Source of the DNA: Chrysochromulina parva
Taxonomy: Eukaryota; Haptophyta; Prymnesiales; Chrysochromulinaceae
Reading direction: 5' to 3'
DNA: 24,384 bases
Assembly: GCA_002887195.1 (NCBI GenBank)
Contig: PJAB01000542.1
Location: 1 to 24,384, forward strand
The notes beneath the pieces are model-generated. The model did not search any database. It saw nothing but the letters and a program-made list of their open reading frames with translations, and was not told where the DNA came from. Positions within the stretch are counted from its first letter, which is position 1. Each line of letters starts with the position of its first letter. This document shows, piece by piece, positions 7,080-15,926 of this stretch. The position numbers and the translations under genes are program-made.

Positions 7080-9822
7080 TCACGCCTGACTAGACTCGAG
7101 GCGCAGCTCAATCGGTACTACCACGCCCGATCCGGAGCGCAGGATCGCTCGCCTCGTGTCGCCGAGGGAGGAGGGCGTCCGAACCGCAGGCAACGCACTC
7201 GCTGAGCTGGATGTGTGGATGGGCGTGACATATGCTGAGCGGCCGTTTAAGGAACCCGAACCCGGCCTCGAAGGCGGGGGCGGGGGGGGCGGCGGCGGCG
7301 CCTGCACTCCCGCGTGCGGCTGTGGGAGAGCGACCTCAGGCGCGGCGGTCGCCGGTCGGCGCAGCCGCCTCTCGGGCTTCGGCATGCTCGCGCGGTGTGC
7401 TGCAGCGGCCACGGCCGCGGCCGCGGCGACGCCTGTGCTCCCGCCCGAGTGCGGGCCAGCACTGGCCGCGCGTCGGCTGCTCCTAGCGGCGGCCGACTCC
7501 TCGTACGCCTTGCTCGCTTGGCGTGCTGCCGACATCTTGAAGAGGAGCTCGGAGTGCTTGCGACCCCACTCGCTCTCGAGCTTTCGCTCCATAGCTGCCT
7601 CCAGTATGGTGGTACGCACGCTCAGAGTGCTGCCGTCGGGTGCTGCCGTCCTCGGGCGCTGTAACGGGCCCTGCGGCCTCTCGCCTACCTGTGGCGAGCT
7701 CACTCGTCGGTTCCCGTCCGGCTCGTGGTCGCGCAGCGGGCTGGCGTCGCGCGAACTGCCGCCGCCGCCGCTTGGTAGCGCTGGCGCTGAGGTGCTGCTG
7801 TGAAGGCTCGATGATCTGCCCGAGCCGCGAGCCTGCGCGAGGGCCGTCGCGGCGCTCATCGGGCGCCGCGCGCTCGGCGGGGCGTCGCGCTCGGCGTCGC
7901 GCTCGGCGTCGGTCATAGCCTGCGGCGGTTCCCACGGGACGGTCTTCGGGGACAGGTAGGGCCGCGTGCCCTCTTTCCGCCCACCTGCCGCCCGGCTGCT
8001 GCCCATGCCCGCGCTTGTCGGTTTGCGCAGCCACGTGGGCTGTCCAAAGACCTCCTCAGCCCCAGCGGAGAGCGGCGACACCTGCTGAGGGGGGCGTCGA
8101 CCACTTGCCTGTGCCCAGGTACTGGGCACGGGCGGCCGCGAGGCCACCGAAGAAGAGCCGGGATGTCCAGGAGACGCGAGGGGGGCGCTCTCGTCATCGT
8201 CTTCGTCCGCCGCGGAGGATGCCTCCGGGAGCACGCCGCGCGAGAGCAACTCGCCCTTCGCGTCTTGGATCCAAAGCTGCTCGCCGCCGCCTCCGCCACC
8301 AGCACCGCACGCCTCCTCGCGCTGCCGCTTGATGATCACGGAGCCGATGTTCGCATGCACCTTGAGTGCCCAGAGCTTGGCATGCGTGTCGCTCAGCGCC
8401 GCCTCGAGCTCGCGCACCTCGGCGCCGAGCGCGGCTAATGCGATTGTGTGCCCTTCGGCCGCGACGGCGGCTGCGACGATGGCCGCGGCAGCATCTGCGT
8501 TGGCGCCTGCTTGGGTGCCTGCGGCACCCCGCAGGCTCTGCGCCATGCTCCGATGGGCCGTGCTCACGAGGCGTGCAGCAGCTGCCTTGGCATGTGCCTC
8601 CTTTGAAGCCACCTGCGACGCCACGAGAGCCGCGGCGGCTGCCTTGTCGTGCGTGGCGCAGAGGGCGAGGGCTTCATCGGCCGCCTGCTGGTACGACTCG
8701 CACTCGGCCTCGAGCTCGTCAAGCGCCGCGGTGAGCGTGCGCGCCAGCACGAGCTCGTGCTGCTGTGACTGGCCCGCGGCCGCCACCGCCTGAGCCGCCG
8801 CCTGAGCCGCAGCCGCCGACTGCGCCTGCGCCGCCGCCTGCGCCGCCGCCGTCGACTGCGCCGCCGCCTGCGCCGCCTGCGCCGCCGCCTCGAGCTGCTT
8901 TACACGCGCCGCCATTGCCTCGGCCTTCGCCTCCGCCGCGCCCACGCGTTCGAGCATCTGGCGACGCTCGGCGTCGACGGCCGCGCGGCCCGCACGCGCC
9001 TCCTCCGCGGAGGCTGCCAGCGCGGCTTGCTCCTCAGCGCGCGCACTGGCGCGTGCGTGCGCGGCACCGAGGCTCTCATCGCATCGATCGAGCTCAATGA
9101 GCAGCACGGCGCTCAAAGCAAGTGCTTGGGCAGTGGCCTCGCGGCTGTGGGCCGCCACCCGGGCGTGCATCTGCCGACCACTCGCCTCGGCCTCCTCGAG
9201 TGCACGGCTGCGCCCGAGCGCCGTATCGAGCCGCTCGTACGTCTCCTCGAGCTGCTCTCCACTCGCCTCAAGCTCTTCGTCCGCCGCCGCCAGGCTCAGA
9301 GAAAGCACATTGCCATCAAAGGCCTGCCGCTGCAAAGCCGCCTCAGCCCTCGCCGCCGCCCCCTTCGCCTCGGCTAGCCTTAGCCCTATCTCTCGTTCTT
9401 GCTCATTCCTCGCCTCAACTGCCCGATCGACGCGCCGCCGCACCTCCGCCTCCATCTTCGCCTCCATCTTCGCCTCGGCGACAACCACGTCGGCCGTGCG
9501 CGCGAGCACGCCGTCGAGCCACGTGGCCACAAGCTCGCGATCCTTGGCCACAAGCTCGCGATCCTTGCGTGCGAGGAGCACCTCACTTGCGTGAGCTCTG
9601 CCCACGAGTGCCAAGACGGCGTTCACGCCGCCCTCCTCGTCGAGGAGCTCCTTCACCGCCGGCTCGAGTGCAGGCCTACTTGCCGCCTCCTGCGCTGCGG
9701 TTGTCGCCGCCTGCAGCTTCACCTCGAGCTCGGTAGCCCTCTGCTCGAGCTGTCGTTTCTCACTCGCGTGCTTCTCTTTGAGCTTTCGCACCAAGGCGGC
9801 GTCCTCGCTCGGCGGCTTCGCA

Positions 9823-9872
<50 letters not shown>

Positions 9873-11084
9873 TGCGTCTCGTGTCATGGTGGAGGCGTCC
9901 TTAGTCTTCGGCTCGATCGCGCCGCGGTCCAGGAACTTTTTGGCCGTTGATAACCGCCTGCGCTCGGGCGTCTTCGCTGTCACCGACGTGGTGGTGCTGC
10001 TGTCGACTTCGATCTCCTCGGACCAGACGGAGGGAGGCACGGGCAGCGGCACAGGAAACCTGCGCGTGCGCGTGATGCCAGCGATCTCGTAAGCATGCTT
10101 GAGCTCGACGTGGAGCATGTCGATGACGCGATCGCGCTCGTACAGGCCGTCGTGCAGGCTCTCAAACACGGACCGATGGTGCTCTGGCTCCGTCTGCGTC
10201 GCGCCCTCAGCGCATCGGCCGCCCGGCTGCCGCATGCGAGCCTCGTGTGTGCGCTTCTTAGCATCGAGCAGCTGCCCGTGCGCCTTGGCCAGCAGCGTCT
10301 TCGAGAGGCCCAGCTCGTGCTCGAGACGACCCTGATTCGCCACAGCCTCGCCGAGGGCTCTCTGCAGCTCGTCCTCGCTGCCCACACCTCCTGGCAGCGC
10401 CGGCTGACTCGCCGACAACGTGTCTATCAACGGCGAACCCGGAGGGGCTTGGGCCGCGTCACCCGGAGGGGCGTGGGCCGCGTCGGACGCCGCGGTGGCT
10501 CCTGGCGCGGTTTCGGGCGTGGCGTCAAACACCAGCCGCTTCGTCGAGGAGCGCCGAGGGCCCGCCCTCATGACCAAGTCGTCCATCTTATCGAGAGCCA
10601 TCAGCATGGCCTTGGAGCTGATCTCGGAAGCCCGAGAGGTGTCCTCGCTCGCGCGCTCTAGCGCGTCGAGCGTCTCATCGAGCAGGCGCACAGTTGCGTC
10701 GTCGACCGACTCGAGCAGCAGCTTCCCTTCATAAGAACTGTGATCGTGGCCGTCTAGCATGTTGGTCACGTTCACCATGCGCGCGCGCTGCTCGAGAATG
10801 GCTGGAGACGGCGGCCCTGGCTGCACGGGCTCTTTATCAATGTCCACGTAGTCTGAGCCACCAATTTCCGAAGGGAGCGTCGAAACGAGGTAGCTCAACT
10901 CGTCGGCCGCAGCCTGTACCGCGGCTGCGCGTGCCTCCGCCGCCACGGCATCGACAGCTGGCAACGCCCAATGCGTGACCAGCTGTCGCTTGGCTGAATT
11001 GGGAGTGACCAAGTTGGTGTGATCCGCGCGTTGCGCGCGCAGCAACGCGTCCACTGGAAGCTCGTCCGAGAGGACGAGCACCAT
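7080..11084 (-). CDS. Large Ala/Glu-rich coiled-coil protein (1334 aa)
   Basis: No known family recognised. The start (MVLVLSDELP) opens a mostly helical N-terminal region (about 1-240), then a Pro/Ala linker and a short coiled coil (about 240-350). An Ala-Pro dipeptide repeat (about 404-420) precedes a long coiled coil (about 425-930) rich in LEE, AEA and RELV heptads, including an Ala/Gln block near 731-771. A Gly run follows. The last 400 residues are Ser/Pro/Gly/Arg-rich and probably disordered. The overall plan resembles centrosomal, basal-body or golgin-type scaffolds, but this is analogy only. Its start is 226 nt from that of the divergent tropomodulin-MICAL gene, so the two may share regulatory DNA. 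No intron is needed to keep the frame. The plus-strand ORFs inside it are codon-bias shadows. Confidence 0.8.
9525..9566 (-). repeat. 21-nt perfect tandem duplication in the long coiled-coil gene
   Basis: GGCCACAAGCTCGCGATCCTT occurs twice back to back on the plus strand (9525-9545, 9546-9566). It duplicates a seven-residue KDRELVA unit, exactly one coiled-coil heptad, so the coiled-coil register is preserved. Confidence 0.9.
9824..9872 (-). repeat. GCGGGC hexanucleotide microsatellite encoding Ala-Pro repeat
   Basis: About eight copies of a GCGGGC-type hexamer encode an uninterrupted Ala-Pro dipeptide run on the minus strand. The run forms a stiff linker just before the main coiled coil. 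The unit length of six keeps the frame if copy number varies. Confidence 0.9.
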
Positions 11085-11310
11085 GGACGGTTCCGGCGAT
11101 TAGGCTCCTTAATCAGAAATCAGTCACACCGCTTATGGTCTTACTTGTAGATGTGGAGTCAGTTTTACAGTGCTTCCAGCACTTTTGGGTAGACTGAACT
11201 GATGTTTTCCACATGGGGACATTCCTAGGCGCTTCCAACGCTTTTGAACTCGTTCCTGTCACTTCCTGTGCCTCCTCGCCGTGAGCCGCGGGTCCCACGG
11301 GCGGTTTTCG
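11085..11310. promoter_or_regulatory. Divergent upstream region with paired 18-nt motifs
   Basis: This 226-nt gap lies between the ATG of the minus-strand coiled-coil gene and the ATG of the tropomodulin-MICAL gene, so both promoters should lie here or overlap. An 18-nt motif occurs twice in the same orientation (GTGCTTCCAGCACTTTTG at 11170-11187, GCGCTTCCAACGCTTTTG at 11229-11246), 15 of 18 identical. The spacing is 59 nt start to start. These are candidate regulator sites or decayed duplicates. No TATA box is obvious. Confidence 0.45.
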
Positions 11311-14300
11311 ATGGCACACCCCGTTCACCTTGCAAAGTTCGAGGCTGTGTCGGCCTCACTAAACGCGGCGTCGCCTTTGCGCGCCCTTTTCATGCGCATC
11401 GCTACGCATGACACGTCCATGACGTCCCTCGATTTCACAGCCGCGCTGCAGCAGGAGTTCATCCGCTGGCCGGAACCACGTCAGGTGGCTGCCCTGGCGC
11501 TGCTCATCGGCAACCCGTACGTCACGGTGATCAACCTTTCGGGCCTCACGCTCCCCGATGCGGGCGCCTCGGCACTGGCAGCTGCGCTCCACGCCGATGC
11601 AGGCGGGCGCGTCGAGGTTTTGAATCTGGAGAGAAACGACCTGCGAGAGCCTGGGCTACTCAACATCGTTGGCGCGTTGCAGTCGAACACGACGCTGCGT
11701 GAGCTGCGGCTCACCGACCAGCGCACGGCCGTCTCGACTGCGGTCGAAATGGCGCTCGCCGAGATGCTCGACAAAGGTGGAGCGAGGGCACTCATCAGAC
11801 TTGGCATGCCGCTGCGTAACGACGCAGCGCGCCGCATGGCGAACGCTGCCCTCTTCCGTAACACGGACCGGCAGCGTCAGCTGCGCGCGGCGTCCTCGAA
11901 ACAACAGAACCTTGGCATCGTGCCCGCCGCCGGTCCAATTGCCAGCAGTATTGCCGGCGGGGTAGCCGTCGCCAGTGCTGCTCAGCCGCCACTCGCCCTT
12001 TCTTCTGCGTCCGCCACCAACTGCGCATCTGCTAGCGCTCGTGCTGCCAAGACTTCCGCTATCGAGCGGGCCCGCGCCTCGCCGCGTGCCTTCTCCGCGC
12101 GCACCTCCTCGCAGCGCAGTGCCGCGGCGCCGATGCCCGACGAAATGATCCGGGCATCTGCTCCACCCGTGCAGCTCTGGCCACCGCCGCCGCCCTCAGC
12201 AGCCTCAAAATCGTCGCATCGCCCGTCGCCCACAACCTCGTGCATGCTGTCACCTGAGCTTTCGCCTCAGCAGCAAACCTTCCGGATCCAGGTAGCGCCC
12301 ACGCCGATGCCACCGACAACCAGTGGCGAGGCGAGCGACACGCCGGCTGCTGCTGCTGGCTGCTTTGGGCTCTGCTTGTTCTTCGGCTGTGGGCGCAAGC
12401 ACGCGAAGCGAGCGCCGGTGAGCCCTGTCTGCAGCCCCGTCGGTTTCCCCCTCGTCCTCGGCAACAGCCGGAGCGTCAACACCAGCGGAGGGAGCTTCTG
12501 GACACCGGCACAAACGCCGGCGGCGCCATCGACCGCCTCATCCAGCTGCTCCTCATCCAGCTGCTCCTCGAGCTGTTCCTTCCGGTCCGCCGACTTCATG
12601 GCCGCCTCGTCGACGACGGGGAGTGTCACGGGCGCACGCCTCTCGCCGCCACCGACCGCCCACACGTGTGGCTCTCTTGCGAAGACGGCAGAAGAGGCAG
12701 AGGAAGAGGCAGGGGCAGAGGAAGGGGCAGAGGCAGGGGCAGGGGCAGAGGCAGGGGCAGGGGCAGAGGCAGAGGCAGAGGCAGAGACGACTGCAGCAGC
12801 GACAGCGACAACGTCAACCAAGGCATGCAATACAAAAGGACGTTCCGGCAGCGCTCGGCCGACCCTGAACCCTCGGAGCTCCTCGCCTAGAAAGTTGGGC
12901 GGCAGTGATCCAAAGCTCGACGCCAGTACACCTAACATGACACGCCCGACGGCTGCCTCGCTCCTCATCTCCCCCTTCAAGCTGTTCCTCCGTTCGCCGC
13001 CGCCCGCCAAGCCCGCCAAGCCCGCGACGCCACCAGTGGTGGTGCCGCGTGCGCCTCTCGCGCTGGCGGCGGCAGCGGCGGCGGCCCCAGCCTCGACGAG
13101 CCCGCGTGCGTCGTCGCCGCGTGCTTGGACGCCCCGTGGCACGGCGGTAGCGTTGCCGGTGGGTGCGCAACGGCTGGGTGTGCCGGGCGCGCAGCGCTTG
13201 GGCTTTGACCCCGCCCGCCTTACGGCCGCCGAGATGACGGAGGAGCAGCGAGCGGCCGCCGCGGCCTTCGGCGAGCTGCTAGCGGCTAAGGAGGCAGCCG
13301 ACGTGCTTCATGCGCACGCGGCGCTGCTGACGGCGCTCCACATCGACGTGCTAGGACGGCGCGGTAGCAGCGTGCTCACCGCCGACACGCCGTCGCTGCT
13401 GCCGCTGCTAACTGAGGCACTGATGCCGCTTCTCCCGCATCGTTCACGCCAGCTCCTCGCACAGCTGAGCAGCCGCGCGGCGCGGGCGCAATACTCGGCA
13501 GCCGACATGGACGCGCGAGGTCAACGGCTGCCGAGAGAGGCGGCGCGGCGACGCGCGGTCATCATCGGCGGCGGCCCGATCGGCCTGCGCTGCGCCATCG
13601 AGCTCGCTTTCCTCGGTCTGCGCGTGGAGGTGCTCGAGAGCCGCGAGCGCTTCGGCCGGCTGCAGGTACTCCATCTGTGGGAATGGGTCGAGCTGGATCT
13701 CATTGATCTGGGCATCAAGTTCATCGATCCGTCTATCTTTAGCGGCGCCGACTTTCGACATGTGCAGACCTCGCAGCTGCAGCACTCCCTGCTCAAGGTC
13801 GCGGTGCTCCTTGGGGTGACTGTGCGTTTCAACTGCAAGGTCGCAGACCCGCGCTCGCTACAGAGCTACCTCTCTGCCTCCTTCTTCACGCCGCGCCCAC
13901 CGTCGCCGCGCAAGCCGGTTGCGATGGCGTTGCACACAAAAAGCGACTCGAGCAGCGCGCCAGCGCCGCGTTCGCCGCTCGGCATGCTCCACAGCGATGC
14001 GAGCAATTCGCGCACTGGCGCGCGCTCGGTTACCAGCGGCGCCACCTCGAAGAAGCGCTCTGGCGGCGGTGTGGACGAGCGTCGCGCACGAGCGATGGCG
14101 CCCAAGGGCGGTGCTCCGGGTGAGCCTCCGGACGTGCTCGTGGACGCGACGGGTGCGCGTTGCGAGCTCTTCGAGAAGCTCGGCCTCACGCAGCTCTCGA
14201 CCCGCTTCGCGCGCGCGACGTGCATCGTGGTGCACCTGCAGAACCACAAGACGGTCGAGGAGATGCGTCTCCCGGAATCGACCTGGTCGCAGCAGTACCA

Positions 14301-15168
14301 CCAACAGACCTTCGCACAGCTCGCCCGGAACGGCTGCGTGCTTCAGAACATCGTGTACTACCGCAGCAGCGGCAACTTTGCCGACTGCGCCACACACTAT
14401 TTCGTGATGACCTCGGATCTGGAGGCGCTCATGGTCGCGGGTGCAGTGCGTTCGCTCAGCGTGCCCGAGCCGACGTCGCGCGAGAACGTCGACCGCTCTA
14501 AGCTCGAGGCGTATGCGCGCCAGGCCATCAGCGCTTTCGTGCCTGCGCTCGCGCAGCAGCCACTCGTCCCCGATCAGCTCCAGATCTTCGACTTCTCGGA
14601 ACGCAAATCGTCCAACCGCGCGGCGATCCTTGTGCCCGGCGCCACGCTTGGCGGCTCGCCCGCTTCTCGCGTACTCGTGACGCGTGTGGGCGACGCGCTG
14701 CAGGAGCCCTTCTGGTGACTGATGACCACTGATGACCCTTGATGACCACTGATGACCCTTGATGACCACTGATTGCCACTGATCACTTCTGATGATCACT
14801 GCTCGGCTCTGTCGAGTCGCTCCAGGCCCGAAGGCCTCGGCATCAACCGCGGCTTCTTCCACGTACTCGACTGTGCTGACATGGTGCAGGGCTACTCGGT
14901 GCTCCGCCGGTACGGCGCGCGTATCTCCGACGCCGAGTACCAAAAGCTCCTCGACCGGCGCGAGGCGCTGTTCGCGTACACGAAGCGCTTGAGCGGCGTC
15001 AACCGGCTGACCGAGCTCAAGGCGCCCACAGACGCCGCGGACAAGAAGCAGTTTGCGTACGCCATCGACCCGTACACACGGTACGCCTTGCTGCCCCTGG
15101 ACCTGCCGCCGCTGCCCCAGCCCGCCGTCCTCGAGGAGGAGGCCGATAAGCGCTTCTTCCGCATCTAG
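11311..15168 (+). CDS. Tropomodulin-like LRR fused to MICAL flavin monooxygenase (1248 aa, one intron)
   Basis: Coding exons are 11311-14714 and 14826-15168. Residues about 55-195 match the tropomodulin LRR cap: VEVLNLERNDL, IVGALQSNTTLRELRLTDQ, VEMALAEMLDK, then ALFRNTDRQRQLRAA. In animals this fold caps actin pointed ends. Residues about 200-745 are low complexity, with Ala/Glu and Ser/Pro runs. From about 745 the MICAL FAD domain begins, which in animals oxidises actin methionines using NADPH. It shows the dinucleotide motif GGGPIGLR (753-760), VLHLW (786-790), LLKVAVLLGVTV, QNIVYYRSSG, HYFVMT and VGDALQEPFW (1126-1135). An insert of about 80 Ser/Ala/Pro residues lies before DVLVDATG (941). 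Joining 14714 to 14826 gives EPFWPEGLGINRGFF, as expected for MICALs. No CH or LIM domain follows. ATG at 11311 is preferred to the GTG 30 nt upstream. Confidence 0.85.
12689..12790 (+). repeat. GGCAGA/GGCAGG purine-rich hexamer repeat in the tropomodulin-MICAL gene
   Basis: About 16 imperfect hexamers of the GGCAGA, GGCAGG and GGAAGA type encode an Ala/Glu/Gly run between the LRR and monooxygenase domains. The plus strand is almost all purine apart from the C of each unit. Confidence 0.85.
14715..14825 (+). other. 111-nt intron built from 10-bp tandem repeats in the MICAL domain
   Basis: The intron starts TTCTG|GTGACT and ends GCTCCAG|GCCC. Positions 14720-14799 are eight copies of a 10-mer (TGATGACCAC or TGATGACCCT, the last three diverged), about 72% of the intron. 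Splicing splits a Trp codon (TG+G) and restores EPFWPEGLG. The length is a multiple of three, but every repeat carries TGA, so retention would stop translation at once. Confidence 0.85.
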
Positions 15169-15926
15169 TCGTTGTGGCCATCGGGTGGCCATCGGGGAAG
15201 ACGTGAGCGACTCAAGGGTAGCGGCCACGAGGTGGTACCTTGGGTTGGAAGAGGAGAGACAAGAGACAACGATGGCGCCCTTGTGCCCGCGAGGAGCGCG
15301 GGCAGGCGGTGCGACGTGTCGATGGAGCCGCCAGAGCACCGTGATGGCGGATGCTGGCATGCTGCCAATGTGCAGGGATGGCGTGTATCCTCTCACGGTG
15401 GAGAGCCTGAGCGTGCGCGCCGGACCTTGGAGGCTTGGCGCAGCCGCGTCGTGGTCTGCCGGTGGGAATTGGAGCGCTATGCGAGTCGAGTCTCGAGATG
15501 ATTCACCGTTCGGTTTAGAGCGGCGGGTTGCCGGTTCGCCCTTCCGCCCCGCCCGGCCGGTCGCACGACGGCACGTGCGAGCAGCACGTTTTAATACCGC
15601 GGTAGGTGTATTTGAAGAGTATTTGAATATCGTGTGTACGATTGGAATAAAAATGGCGGGGCCCGGGGCCGCCCAGGCCGCAGCGTCCGAGGCGAGGCGG
15701 CGCCCCTAAGGCGCCCTTGCCCCGGGCCGCGGGGCGGACCGGGCTGAATTGTGAATAGAAACCGGGGCGCCCGGCGGCGGGGCGCTCCTCGTCGCACACT
15801 GTCACTGATGTATGGACGCAAACGACCGGAGACGCTCACCGACCGAGTTGCGCGACGATGAGCGGATCTCAAGACCCTAGCCTCTCGTCGCGACTCGCGC
15901 GATGGAACCGCTGTCGTCTGTGCCGC
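15169..15926. other. Convergent intergenic region (758 nt)
   Basis: It lies between the stop codons of the tropomodulin-MICAL gene and the minus-strand Pro-rich membrane protein, so it holds two 3' UTRs. It contains an AT-richer island at 15590-15656 with a perfect 10-bp palindrome TACCGCGGTA (15595-15604), a repeated GTATTTGAA (15608, 15619) and AATAAAAAT near 15646-15655. Beyond that is a GC-rich block with inverted arms GGCCCGGGGC (15660-15669) and GCCCCGGGCC (15719-15728). The short ORFs here have no protein-like features. No RNA gene was recognised. Confidence 0.5.

Noticed and set aside
11281..11310. GTG as a start for the tropomodulin-MICAL gene
   Set aside because: The context is eukaryotic and an in-frame ATG follows 30 nt later, just before the first protein-like sequence.
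12267..13142. 291-codon minus-strand ORF
   Set aside because: Antisense to the low-complexity linker of the tropomodulin-MICAL gene, with mirrored Ala/Ser/Pro repeats only.
14716..14718. TGA as the true stop, with the downstream sequence as a separate gene or a broken pseudogene
   Set aside because: GT-AG removal of 111 nt exactly restores the MICAL motif EPFWPEGLG and the remaining C-terminus, so a functional intron is the simpler reading.
14720..14799. Box C/D snoRNA in the MICAL intron (TGATGA and CTGA present)
   Set aside because: The motifs come from a simple 10-bp tandem repeat; there is no terminal stem and no distinct guide regions.
13858..15396. 512-codon minus-strand ORF over the MICAL 3' half
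   Set aside because: The plus strand encodes a conserved enzyme here; the minus frame crosses the intron repeats and has no domain.
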